7,404 nucleotides of DNA from CAYVUI01 sp964454745 (lineage in GTDB: Bacteria > Planctomycetota > Phycisphaerae > Sedimentisphaerales > Anaerohalosphaeraceae). Location: the NCBI GenBank assembly GCA_964454745.1, contig CAYVUI010000161.1, positions 1 to 7,404 on the forward strand, given 5' to 3'. The notes under the pieces were generated by a model. The model saw nothing but the letters and a program-made list of their open reading frames with translations, did no database searches and was not told the DNA's origin. Made by a program: the position numbers and the translations under genes. This document shows positions 1-6,321 of this stretch, in pieces. Every line of letters begins with the position of its first letter. Position 1 is the first letter of the stretch.

Positions 1-257
1 TCTTTGATCTTGAGCTTGCACAGACCGCAGGTGCCCCGGCCGCCGCAGGCACTGGGTACGAAGATTTTTTCGCTGCTCAGCGTCGAGAGCAGGTTGCGGC
101 CGCCCTCGATTTTGAGCTTTTTTTCGTTATTGATCGTGATCGTGCATTCGCCGTAATTGGCGAGAAAATACTCCGCCACGGCCAGCACAAGGGCGAGCAC
201 CGCGCCAATGCCGCTGACAATTAACACCGAATACAAAATTGATAAAAGTACATCCAT
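1..257 (-). CDS. nqrF: Na+-translocating NADH:quinone oxidoreductase subunit F, N-terminal part (cut by window edge)
   Basis: NqrF is the electron-entry subunit of Na+-NQR: it oxidises NADH on FAD and passes electrons to a [2Fe-2S] cluster. Only the first 85 codons are in the window. They show one N-terminal membrane helix (about residues 4-33) and then the start of a plant-type ferredoxin domain. The cluster motif ACGGRGTCGLC gives Cys71, Cys77 and Cys80, with the C-x5-C-x2-C spacing of NqrF; the fourth Cys and the FAD/NADH domain lie beyond the edge. The ATG at 257 follows the nqrE stop by 2 nt, which suggests coupled translation; a second ATG would begin at 253 but is out of frame. RnfB, the gene expected here in an Rnf operon, would carry a different Cys pattern, so NqrF is the better call. 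Whether the reductase domain is intact cannot be seen. Confidence 0.9.
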   Translation of the reverse strand, partial: MDVLLSILYSVLIVSGIGAVLALVLAVAEYFLANYGECTITINNEKKLKIEGGRNLLSTLSSEKIFVPSACGGRGTCGLCKLKIK

Positions 258-259
258 GC

Positions 260-862
260 TTAATTACCTGAAAGAACCCCGGAAAAGCCGACGAATGCAA
301 GGGCCATCATGCCGGCGATAATCATGGTGATGCCCGGTCCCTGGAGGCCGCGGGGGATGCGGTCGTTCGCGAGCCGCTGGCGGATGCCCGCCATGGCAAG
401 AATCGCGAGGAACCAGCCGAGCCCGCTGCCCAGGCCGTAGCCGACGGTAACGATCAGGCTGTATTCGCGAATGACCATAAACAGCGACGCGCCGAGGATG
501 GCACAGTTGACCGTAATCAGCGGCAGGAAGATGCCGAGCTTTTGATACAGAAGCGGGGATACGCGCTCGATGACCATCTCGACGAACTGGACGAATGCGG
601 CGATGATGATAATAAAGATAATGAAACGGAAAAATTCCAGGCCAAGCGGCACGAGCACATGATGGTAAACGACCTGGTTGATGACACAGGTGCACGTCAG
701 TACAAATACAACGGCAAAGCCAAGCCCGACGGCGGATTTGACCTCGCGCGAGACCGCCACGAACGGGCACAGGCCGAGAAAGTAGCTTAGCAGGATATTC
801 TGCGTAAAGATCGCGGAGATGCAGACGACAAAGGCCTGCCAGACTTCCGGGGCGATGTTCAT
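260..862 (-). CDS. nqrE: Na+-NQR subunit E (RnfA homologue)
   Basis: A polytopic membrane protein of 200 residues, the usual length for NqrE, with about six hydrophobic helices. NqrE and NqrD form the membrane core that holds a [2Fe-2S] cluster in the ion-pumping complex. Family signatures are clear: the N-terminal stretch ENxxLSxFLG-like with Cys32, and LPLITVNCAILG with Cys120; these two Cys positions correspond to the known half-site Fe-S ligands of this subunit. The C-terminus GITMIIAGMMAL also matches the family. The ATG at 862 is chosen because AAGGAGG (870-876) sits 7 nt upstream and because the protein then begins MNIAPEVW; the open frame runs further upstream only because it overlaps nqrD. 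The start overlaps the nqrD stop as ATGA. RnfA is the closest alternative; the neighbouring NqrF and NqrD favour NqrE. Confidence 0.93.
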   Translation of the reverse strand: MNIAPEVWQAFVVCISAIFTQNILLSYFLGLCPFVAVSREVKSAVGLGFAVVFVLTCTCVINQVVYHHVLVPLGLEFFRFIIFIIIIAAFVQFVEMVIERVSPLLYQKLGIFLPLITVNCAILGASLFMVIREYSLIVTVGYGLGSGLGWFLAILAMAGIRQRLANDRIPRGLQGPGITMIIAGMMALAFVGFSGVLSGN

Positions 863-1482
863 TTCTTTTCCTCCTTTGCCAGGCCGATGGAACGGAAGAC
901 CCAGATCACGACACCGAGGGTAAAGAACGCGCCCGGGGGCATGACCATGATGATCCACTTGTCCCAGTACGGCGTGCTGAAATACGGAACGGAAAAACCG
1001 ATGAATGTACCCATGCCCATGACTTCGCGGACCGTCGCGATAATCAGCAGGATCCACGAATAGCCGAGGGCATTGTAAAAACCGTCGAGGAAAGCCTTGC
1101 CGGGCGGGTTGGAATTTCCGCAGGCCTCGCAGCGGCCCATCACGATGCAGTTGGTGATAATCAGGCCGACATAGGGGCCGAGGTTTTCGCTCATGGCGGG
1201 CCAGTAGGCTTTGAGTATGACATCTACGATAATGACGTAAAACGCGATGATCAGTGTTTCGACCATCATGCGGATATTGCGGGGGGTCAGCTCGCGGAGG
1301 ATGGAAACGGTCAGAGCACTAAGCGAAAGGGTAAACACGAGGGCCGTGCACATTACGAGGGTATTGAGTACGAGGTTGGTCACCGCCAGCGTGCTGCAAA
1401 TGCCCAGCACCTGGGCGAAGATGGGGTTGTTCGTCCACAATCCTTCCTTCATAAGGCTTTTGTCATTGGGGCCGGGACTCAT
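859..1482 (-). CDS. nqrD: Na+-NQR subunit D (RnfE homologue)
   Basis: A 207-residue integral membrane protein, partner of NqrE in the Fe-S-carrying membrane core of Na+-NQR. Recognisable family segments are NNPIFAQVLGICS near the N-terminus and VGLIITNCIVMGR in the middle. Cys29 and Cys112 fall exactly at the positions of the conserved Fe-S ligands of NqrD. Directly after Cys112 comes a second pair, Cys118 and Cys121 (GRCEACG), where the Vibrio protein has Ala and Phe in my recollection; this is unusual. The ATG at 1482 has AAGGGGG about 5 nt upstream and overlaps the nqrC stop by 4 nt (ATGA); the stop TGA in turn overlaps the nqrE start. RnfE is the alternative name; the overall pattern is closer to NqrD. 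Confidence 0.93.
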   Translation of the reverse strand: MSPGPNDKSLMKEGLWTNNPIFAQVLGICSTLAVTNLVLNTLVMCTALVFTLSLSALTVSILRELTPRNIRMMVETLIIAFYVIIVDVILKAYWPAMSENLGPYVGLIITNCIVMGRCEACGNSNPPGKAFLDGFYNALGYSWILLIIATVREVMGMGTFIGFSVPYFSTPYWDKWIIMVMPPGAFFTLGVVIWVFRSIGLAKEEKK

Positions 1483-2099
1483 AATTCCCCCTTCTGCTGC
1501 ATTTCTTTTCGCCAGTTGGCCAGGGCGTCGTTCATCATTTTTTCCAGCCGCGTCGAGGTCTGTGTTGCACCGGTGATAGAATGGAACTGGCCGTTATTGA
1601 GCGGTTCACCGGGATATTTCATCACAAGGGGCCTGTTGTCTGCCCGCATCCCAAGGGAGGTAAACTGCTCACGAAATTCCGCTTCCGTGATGCGAGCCCC
1701 GAGACCGGGAGTTTCGCTCTGTTCGTAAAAGGAGAGGCCGATGATGGTTTCACCTTCCGGATCGATGCCGATCACCCCACGGATTGGAGCCCAGAAACCC
1801 TGGCCGGAAAACGGCAGCGCATAGGCCTTCACGGCTCCGTCCTGCTGCAAAACGTAGGCCCCTGCGGTTTCTTCGCTTGGATGGGTCAATTGCTCTTGAT
1901 AGCGGCGATGCAGCTCGGTCTGGCCGGCCTTTTCGTCATATATATCGGGCAACACCTTTAAGACCGCCTGTTCATATGAAAACCGCTGATTCGCGGCAAC
2001 CCGGGCCTCGGTGGCGCGGGTAAAGCCGATGATAATCGCGCTGAAAAACGCGGTCACAATGAACATATAGAGGATCGGGAACCATCGTTTCTCTCTCAT
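1479..2099 (-). CDS. nqrC: Na+-NQR subunit C, covalent-FMN protein (RnfG-type FMN-binding domain)
   Basis: A 206-residue protein with one N-terminal membrane anchor (about residues 7-27) and an extracytoplasmic FMN-binding domain. In Na+-NQR this subunit carries a covalently attached FMN that relays electrons between the DE core and NqrB. The motif SITGATQTS at 174-182 is the flavinylation site; by family knowledge the acceptor is Thr179, placed on it by ApbE. The usual Asp six residues before the acceptor is His173 here. SETPGLGARI (about 128-137) is another conserved stretch of the family. The protein is about 50 residues shorter than Vibrio NqrC (about 257). The ATG at 2099 has AAAGGAGGAG (2104-2113) just upstream and overlaps the nqrB stop (ATGA). 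No apbE gene is in the window. Confidence 0.92.
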   Translation of the reverse strand: MREKRWFPILYMFIVTAFFSAIIIGFTRATEARVAANQRFSYEQAVLKVLPDIYDEKAGQTELHRRYQEQLTHPSEETAGAYVLQQDGAVKAYALPFSGQGFWAPIRGVIGIDPEGETIIGLSFYEQSETPGLGARITEAEFREQFTSLGMRADNRPLVMKYPGEPLNNGQFHSITGATQTSTRLEKMMNDALANWRKEMQQKGEL

Positions 2100-3172
2100 T
2101 CGTCTCCTCCTTTCGCGGCTTTGGCTTTTTTGCCGGATTTGTAGCTGCGAACGGCATAATCGAGAATCGGGGCGAACATGTTGCCGATCAGGACCGAGAA
2201 CATCAGCCCGCCGTTAAAGATCGAGAAATTGCGGATCACCGTGGTAGAGATCGCAATGATCATTGCGTAAAAGAATTTGGCCTCATTGGTCCTGGGCGAA
2301 CTGACCGGGTCTGTTACCATGAAAAACGCACCGAATAGAAAGCCCCCGCCCATGACCGCAGGCAATGCGCCGGGCACAGGATCGACACCGAACATGTACA
2401 AGACCTGGTTGAGGACCGCGTAGGTGATAATCACCGTAAGAATCGAGATGCGGCTGGCAGTCTTAGTGACGAACAGGTAGGTCCCGCCGATCAGGATCAA
2501 AATCACGCTGGTTACACCCATCGTGCCGGGGATGCGGCCGAAGGCGAGATTCTTTAACAGCGTTACCCTTTGGATTTTTTCCGATTCTCCCTCGGGGATA
2601 TCAAAGGGAACCGTCTCGCTGGTGACCTCGCTGCCTTCCGTGGTCAGTTCGAGCTTGCCGAGTTTGAGGTTGCCCATCGGCGAAGCGCCGGTAACCGCCA
2701 GTGCTCCGTCGTCCGCGTACATCGTGCTCCACTGGGTCAGTGCGCCCATCGGCCCCTGCGCCGGGGGAGACCATACCCCCGTCAGCGCGACGGGAAAACA
2801 AATATACACAAAGCACCGCCCCGCCATCGCGGGGTTAAAGATATTGCGGCCGAATCCGCCGAAGACCTCCTTGGAAAAGAAGATCGCGAAGATTACCCCG
2901 AAAATCAGGACGTGCCATGGCACCGTCGGCGGCATAATGAGGGCAAAGATCGTGGTGGTAACGAACACGGCCTCGGTGGCCGGGTCATTGCGGAGCTTTT
3001 TGGCCAAAATGAATTCCGTCAAAAACCCCGTCGCCGCAGCGACCATCACCATCGCAAGGCTTCGCCAGCCGAAAAAATAAATCCCTCCCATAATGCACGG
3101 GACCAGTGCAAGGACCACCTTGCGGTTGATCGGCTGTTTGCGTAAAATTTGTTTTGACTTTTTATCTGCCAT
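2096..3172 (-). CDS. nqrB: Na+-NQR subunit B (NqrB/RnfD family), short N-terminus
   Basis: A 358-residue protein with about ten hydrophobic segments, the membrane subunit that carries covalent FMN and takes part in ion translocation and quinone reduction. NqrB-type signatures are KEVFGGFGRN followed by NPAMAGR (about 101-119), IPGTMG (214-219) and GAFFMVTDPVSSP (281-293). The likely flavinylation site is TGAS at 161-164, with Ser164 as acceptor instead of the usual Thr and no Asp at the -6 position. A polar loop of about 45 residues (167-207) follows it. Classical NqrB is about 410 residues with a roughly 50-residue cytoplasmic N-terminus; this protein lacks that, and its first helices (PCIMGGIYFFGW) look more like RnfD. 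The ATG at 3172 lies 30 nt after rubredoxin; only a weak GGGGTGG-like ribosome site is seen. No nqrA precedes it. Confidence 0.88.
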   Translation of the reverse strand: MADKKSKQILRKQPINRKVVLALVPCIMGGIYFFGWRSLAMVMVAAATGFLTEFILAKKLRNDPATEAVFVTTTIFALIMPPTVPWHVLIFGVIFAIFFSKEVFGGFGRNIFNPAMAGRCFVYICFPVALTGVWSPPAQGPMGALTQWSTMYADDGALAVTGASPMGNLKLGKLELTTEGSEVTSETVPFDIPEGESEKIQRVTLLKNLAFGRIPGTMGVTSVILILIGGTYLFVTKTASRISILTVIITYAVLNQVLYMFGVDPVPGALPAVMGGGFLFGAFFMVTDPVSSPRTNEAKFFYAMIIAISTTVIRNFSIFNGGLMFSVLIGNMFAPILDYAVRSYKSGKKAKAAKGGDE

Positions 3173-3202
3173 CAGGCGTCCACCCCAAAACTCAAAACGC
3201 CC

Positions 3203-3361
3203 TTAAATTTCTTCAAATTCTTCCTTGCCCGCTCCGCACTCGGGGCATACCCAGTCGTCGGGGATATCTTCAAACTTCGTGCCCGGTTCGACTCCGCTGC
3301 CCGGGTCGCCTGCAGATTCATCATATATCCAACCGCACATCAAACAACGATACTTCTTCAT
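3203..3361 (-). CDS. Rubredoxin, 52 residues
   Basis: A small Fe(Cys)4 electron carrier of the usual rubredoxin length. The two knuckles are complete: Cys6-x-x-Cys9 (YRCLMCGWIYD) and Cys39-x-x-Cys42 (DDWVCPECGAGK), and the family residues Tyr4, Trp11, Tyr13, Pro20, Pro34, Trp37 and Pro40 are in place. In anaerobes rubredoxin feeds electrons to flavodiiron oxygen reductases and rubrerythrins, all of which are encoded just upstream. The start at 3361 has AAGGAG 8 nt before the ATG. It lies 52 nt after the ferritin-like gene and 30 nt before nqrB, so it links the stress block to the ion-pump block. No dedicated NADH:rubredoxin reductase is visible in the window. Confidence 0.96.
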   Translation of the reverse strand: MKKYRCLMCGWIYDESAGDPGSGVEPGTKFEDIPDDWVCPECGAGKEEFEEI

Positions 3362-3413
3362 ACTTACCGCTCCTTAGTTTGCAAATTAATCAAGGTTTTC
3401 AAATTCAAATCCA

Positions 3414-3902
3414 TCAATAAAGCTTCTGGAGGTAGTCCTTCAGCTTTACGATATGACGCATTTCTTCCTGTAAAATTTCGTCCACTTTTTCCCGCTGGGC
3501 AGGGCTGACACATTCCTTGACGCCCACGTAAAAATCAATGGAGGCCTTTTCCGCCGAAATCGCACATTCGAGCACTTCTTCGAGGCTCTCGTGGCCGGTA
3601 AATTCCGTGTCCGGCAGCGATTTACCCTCCCAGCCGTGGCCCTGGGCTACCTGTTCAAGATAGCGGGACATCTCATCGTCCGGGTCATAGACGTTCATCT
3701 TTTCCTTCTCAGCGAGATATTCCTGCTTCATCCCGGTAAAGGCCTGGATATGCTTTTCTTCCATTTGGCTTAACGAACGAAACAGGTCGCGGACCTCGGA
3801 ATCCTCTGTACGCTCGGCCGCTTTGATATAAAACGCCGCGCCGCGGGTCTCGATCTCGACGGCAATATCGAATACTTCCTCGATATTGTATGAACTGTCC
3901 AT
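3414..3902 (-). CDS. Ferritin-family di-iron protein (rubrerythrin-like, no rubredoxin domain)
   Basis: A 162-residue four-helix-bundle protein of the rubrerythrin/ferritin-like superfamily. It shows the two-fold repeat of di-iron ligands: Glu18 on helix 1, Glu48-x-x-His51 (MEEKH) on helix 2, Glu118 (SAEKASIDFY) on helix 3 and Glu147-x-x-His150 (EEMRH) on helix 4. That set predicts a peroxide- or oxygen-reducing or iron-handling di-iron site. Unlike rubrerythrin it ends after the bundle, with no CxxC knuckles; a separate rubredoxin gene follows directly, which could be its electron donor. The ATG at 3902 gives MDSSYNIEEVF, a natural beginning for the family; the frame stays open upstream only over the ferritin gene's end. 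It follows ftnA by 35 nt. The substrate is not fixed by the sequence. Confidence 0.85.
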   Translation of the reverse strand: MDSSYNIEEVFDIAVEIETRGAAFYIKAAERTEDSEVRDLFRSLSQMEEKHIQAFTGMKQEYLAEKEKMNVYDPDDEMSRYLEQVAQGHGWEGKSLPDTEFTGHESLEEVLECAISAEKASIDFYVGVKECVSPAQREKVDEILQEEMRHIVKLKDYLQKLY

Positions 3903-3937
3903 ATTCGATCCTTCGAAAAAGTGGTTTCGGCTTTCGA

Positions 3938-4435
3938 TTACTGCTGCTGAGCGCGGGCCGCAAGGGCGCGGTCGAGCATGAACAGGCCGTTCATCGAATC
4001 GCCGACGAGTTTGAGCTTTTCGACGATGCCGCTGACGGTTGCCTCTTCTTCGACCTGCTCGGTGACGAACCACTGCAGGAAGATCACGGAAGCATGGTCC
4101 TTTTCTTCGCAGGCCTTCTGCATCAGGTCATTGATCAGTCCGGTCACCTTCTGCTCGTGCGCATAGGCCGCTTCAAAGATTTCGAGCGGGGTTTTCCAGC
4201 CGCTGGGCGGGGCATCAATTGCCATCAGCTCCGCGTGGCCCTGTCGTTCGAGCACATGACGGAGGAACTTCATGGCATGTTCATGCTCTTCCTGGGCCTG
4301 CATCCGCATCCAGGTACTCATTCCGGTCAGGTTCATCTCTTCAAAACAGACACACATTCCCAGGTAAAGATAAGAAGAATACATCTCCGCCTGGAACTGT
4401 TCATTGAAAGCTTTTTGCATTGTTTTTGAAATCAT
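3938..4435 (-). CDS. ftnA: Bacterial non-haem ferritin
   Basis: A 165-residue ferritin of the FtnA type that oxidises Fe(II) and stores it as a mineral inside a 24-subunit shell in the cytoplasm. All ferroxidase-centre residues known from E. coli FtnA appear at the same numbers: Glu17, Tyr24, Glu50, His53, Glu94, Gln127 and Glu130, and Trp122 is also present. Length is typical and no haem-binding Met pattern of bacterioferritin is evident. The ATG at 4435 has an AAAGGA ribosome site about 7 nt upstream. It is preceded by a 72-nt gap containing a hairpin and followed 35 nt later by the di-iron protein gene. Its place beside peroxidases fits a role in keeping free iron low during oxidative stress. 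Confidence 0.95.
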   Translation of the reverse strand: MISKTMQKAFNEQFQAEMYSSYLYLGMCVCFEEMNLTGMSTWMRMQAQEEHEHAMKFLRHVLERQGHAELMAIDAPPSGWKTPLEIFEAAYAHEQKVTGLINDLMQKACEEKDHASVIFLQWFVTEQVEEEATVSGIVEKLKLVGDSMNGLFMLDRALAARAQQQ

Positions 4436-4473
4436 TGTATGTCCTTTCCTGGTTTTCTCGCCCCAAATATGGC

Positions 4474-4498
4474 TCCGGCTGTGGTTTCACCGGCCGGA
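4474..4498 (-). other. Intergenic stem-loop between fprA and ftnA
   Basis: The arms TCCGGC (4493-4498 read on the minus strand) and GCCGGA (4474-4479) form a 6-bp GC-rich stem around a 13-nt loop, and the loop itself contains GGTGAAACC, which could add an inner 3-bp pair. No T-run follows, so it does not look like an intrinsic terminator. It could act as an mRNA-processing or stability element giving ferritin a different transcript level from fprA. The structure is seen; the function is a guess. Confidence 0.4.
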
Positions 4499-4507
4499 TT
4501 TCGGTTT

Positions 4508-5695
4508 TCAGTTCTCTGTTACAATACCAATTTCCCTGTGTTTGGCAAGGATTTTTTCCGCCAAATCTTCCACCTTCAGCAGGTCTTCATCGTGCGGGAG
4601 GCCCTTGACCATGACCGGATCGAGGAATTCGGCCTTCATATTGCCGAGGTAACCCTGGAGCTGTTCGAGGGTCTTTCCGGCCCAGCCGTACGAACCGAGG
4701 ACGGAGAGAAACTTCGTCTTGGGCCGCAGGGCGTTTGCCAGGATCGCTGAATAGGAGGCAACCGGATGCGGGCCGACCAGGACCGTCGGGGTACCAATCA
4801 CAACCGTCGCGGCGTCGACCAGCGACATGGCCAGCTCGCCCAGGTCCACTTGTGTCAGGTTAAAGGGCTTGACCGTAATCCCGCGTTCAATCAGGCAGTC
4901 CACGAAATAATTGACCATTTTGCTGGTGCTGTGGTGCATGGAGATATAGGGGATTACGACCTCATTTTTCACGTCATCGCTGATCCAGTCGCGGTAGGCG
5001 TCCATGATAAACTGCGGATCCTTGTACACCGGGCCGTGGCTGGGGGCGATATAGTTTATATCAAGTTTCGACACCTTTTCGAGATTTCCGCGGATGGCGG
5101 CCCGAAACGGCATCATGATCTCGGCATAATAGCGCTTGGCGGAATTGTAGACCGCCTCTGGATTCTCGACGAAGACTTTGCTGCCGGCCAGGTGCGAGCC
5201 GAAGAAATCGCAGGAAAAGAGAATCTTATCCTCGCGGAGGTAGCTGCTCATGGTCTCGGGCCAGTGCACCCAGGGGGTCAGGAAAAACTCAAGAGTCTTA
5301 TTTCCAAGCGAAAGGGTATCGCCCTCCTGGACGACCATGAATTTATCCTCTTCGAGGTGAAGATGATGGATCAGGAACTCTTTGCACTTTGCATTGGTTA
5401 CGACCTTACAGCCCGGATAGAGCAGCAGGATATCCGGGATCGAGCCCGAGTGGTCCTGCTCGCAGTGGTGCGAGATCACATAATCGACATTCTGAACCTC
5501 CGCTTTGACCAGGTTGTCAATCAGGACACTGCCCAGCTCGGGGTCTACGGTATCGATCAGGGCGGTCTTTTCCGACCCTTTGATCAAATACGAATTATAC
5601 GAAGTACCCTCGGGCAGCGGGATCAGCTCATCAAAGAGGCGTCGGTCCCAGTCAATCGCCCCGACTGCAAGAATATCATCCGTTAGCTTCCGCAT
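4508..5695 (-). CDS. fprA: Flavodiiron protein (FprA-type oxygen/NO reductase)
   Basis: A 395-residue A-type flavodiiron protein that reduces O2 to water (or NO to N2O) in the cytoplasm with electrons usually from rubredoxin. The N-terminal metallo-beta-lactamase-like domain (about 1-245) has the full di-iron ligand set: His77-x-Glu79-x-Asp81-His82 (HCEQDHSG), His144 (WVHWPE), Asp163 (SCDFFG) and His220 (SHGP). The C-terminal flavodoxin domain (about 246-395) has an FMN phosphate loop SMHHSTS (252-258) and a SYGWAG loop (335-340). There is no fused rubredoxin, so the separate rubredoxin gene downstream is the natural partner. The ATG at 5695 is preferred to the TTG one codon earlier because AAAGGG then stands about 6 nt upstream. 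It follows tpx by 41 nt. Confidence 0.95.
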   Translation of the reverse strand: MRKLTDDILAVGAIDWDRRLFDELIPLPEGTSYNSYLIKGSEKTALIDTVDPELGSVLIDNLVKAEVQNVDYVISHHCEQDHSGSIPDILLLYPGCKVVTNAKCKEFLIHHLHLEEDKFMVVQEGDTLSLGNKTLEFFLTPWVHWPETMSSYLREDKILFSCDFFGSHLAGSKVFVENPEAVYNSAKRYYAEIMMPFRAAIRGNLEKVSKLDINYIAPSHGPVYKDPQFIMDAYRDWISDDVKNEVVIPYISMHHSTSKMVNYFVDCLIERGITVKPFNLTQVDLGELAMSLVDAATVVIGTPTVLVGPHPVASYSAILANALRPKTKFLSVLGSYGWAGKTLEQLQGYLGNMKAEFLDPVMVKGLPHDEDLLKVEDLAEKILAKHREIGIVTEN

Positions 5696-5736
5696 CAAAA
5701 TCCCTTTCTGTTCTCTCCCTGCAAATAGCGGCTCGA

Positions 5737-6249
5737 TCAGTTTAGTGCTTCTTTGGCTGCTGCGAGCGCGGCGTCGTAATTCGGCTCAGTGGTCAATTCT
5801 TCCACGGTCTCAACATAACAAACTTTACCGCTCTTGTCCACAACGATCACGGCACGGCCGAGCAAACGAACCTCTTTGATCAGCATACCGTATTTTGTCC
5901 CAAAATCGGCTGCGTTGAAGTCCGAAACCGTCACGACACGGTCAATACCCGCCGCTCCGCACCAGCGTGCCTGGGCAAACGGCAGATCCATACTGATCGT
6001 AAGGACAACCAGGTCGTCACTTAGCCCCGACGCTTTTTCGTTGAATGTCCTTGTCTGGGTGTCACAAACGCTTGTATCCAGTGAAGGAACCACGGACAGG
6101 ATACATACCTTGCCGGAAAAGGAGGAAAATTTGACCGGGCTTAAATCATTCGCCGTAACTTCAAAATCCGGCGCCTTATCGCCCACTTTGACCCCACCGC
6201 CGCATAAGGTTAAAGGATCCCCCTTCATTGTTATCTTTCTTTCAGCCAT
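5737..6249 (-). CDS. tpx: Thiol peroxidase (Tpx-type 2-Cys peroxiredoxin)
   Basis: A 170-residue atypical 2-Cys peroxiredoxin that reduces H2O2 and organic peroxides, normally recycled by thioredoxin. The active site is PSLDTSVCDTQ, with peroxidatic Cys62 and the helper Thr59; the resolving cysteine is Cys97 (ARWCGAAG), and Arg132 lies in the LLGRAV segment. These match E. coli Tpx (Cys61, Cys95) closely. Cys16, Cys49 and Cys144 are additional. The start at 6249 (MAERKITMKG) is chosen because it matches the family N-terminus and has AAAGGA about 7 nt upstream; an in-frame ATG at 6315 would add an unconserved 22-residue tail. The 81-nt gap behind rubrerythrin, the largest in the run, contains a candidate promoter and a hairpin. 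Confidence 0.95.
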   Translation of the reverse strand: MAERKITMKGDPLTLCGGGVKVGDKAPDFEVTANDLSPVKFSSFSGKVCILSVVPSLDTSVCDTQTRTFNEKASGLSDDLVVLTISMDLPFAQARWCGAAGIDRVVTVSDFNAADFGTKYGMLIKEVRLLGRAVIVVDKSGKVCYVETVEELTTEPNYDAALAAAKEALN

Positions 6250-6286
6250 GATGCTTCCTTTCTGTTCAATATCTCCGATTCGCATG

Positions 6287-6306
6287 TCGGCCCGGCCCCC
6301 TGCCGA
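6287..6306 (-). other. GC-rich inverted repeat in the tpx leader
   Basis: TCGGC and GCCGA arms (6302-6306 and 6287-6291) enclose a 10-nt, G/C-rich loop in the mRNA leader about 40 nt before the tpx start. There is no T-run after it, so a terminator is unlikely; it may affect transcript stability or be chance in a GC-rich patch. Confidence 0.25.
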
Positions 6307-6321
6307 ACCGATCATGTCTCT

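Noticed and set aside
863..1057. Upstream extension of nqrE to an ATG at 1057
   Set aside because: The added residues are not NqrE-like and lie wholly inside nqrD; the ATG at 862 has a strong ribosome site and gives the normal protein length.
2523..3145. Two overlapping plus-strand open frames (185 and 191 codons) opposite nqrB
   Set aside because: Low-complexity, Arg/His/Pro-rich or Ser-rich translations with no recognisable domain, antisense to a clear NqrB.
1..3172. Reading the membrane cluster as a plain Rnf complex
   Set aside because: The sixth gene has an NqrF-type [2Fe-2S] ferredoxin motif rather than RnfB clusters, and NqrD/NqrE segments match Nqr best; only the NqrB N-terminus is RnfD-like.
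3362..3413. Possible promoter in the AT-rich gap before rubredoxin
   Set aside because: TTGAA-like hexamers are present, but none has a fair -10 box at 16-18 nt; only the ribosome site AAGGAG is convincing.
3903..4073. Upstream extension of the ferritin-family protein into ftnA
   Set aside because: The extra 57 residues are Arg-rich and out of frame with ftnA coding; the family fold begins at MDSSYNIEEV.
3890..4429. 179-codon plus-strand frame opposite ftnA
   Set aside because: Antisense to a ferritin with every ferroxidase residue in place; no supporting motif or start signal.
4766..5686. 306-codon open frame on the plus strand opposite fprA
   Set aside because: It is antisense to a gene with a full set of flavodiiron ligands, has no family motifs and no ribosome site; it is a shadow of the codon bias of fprA.
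6250..6315. Upstream extension of tpx to an ATG at 6315
   Set aside because: It would add 22 residues unlike any Tpx N-terminus; the ATG at 6249 has AAAGGA in front.
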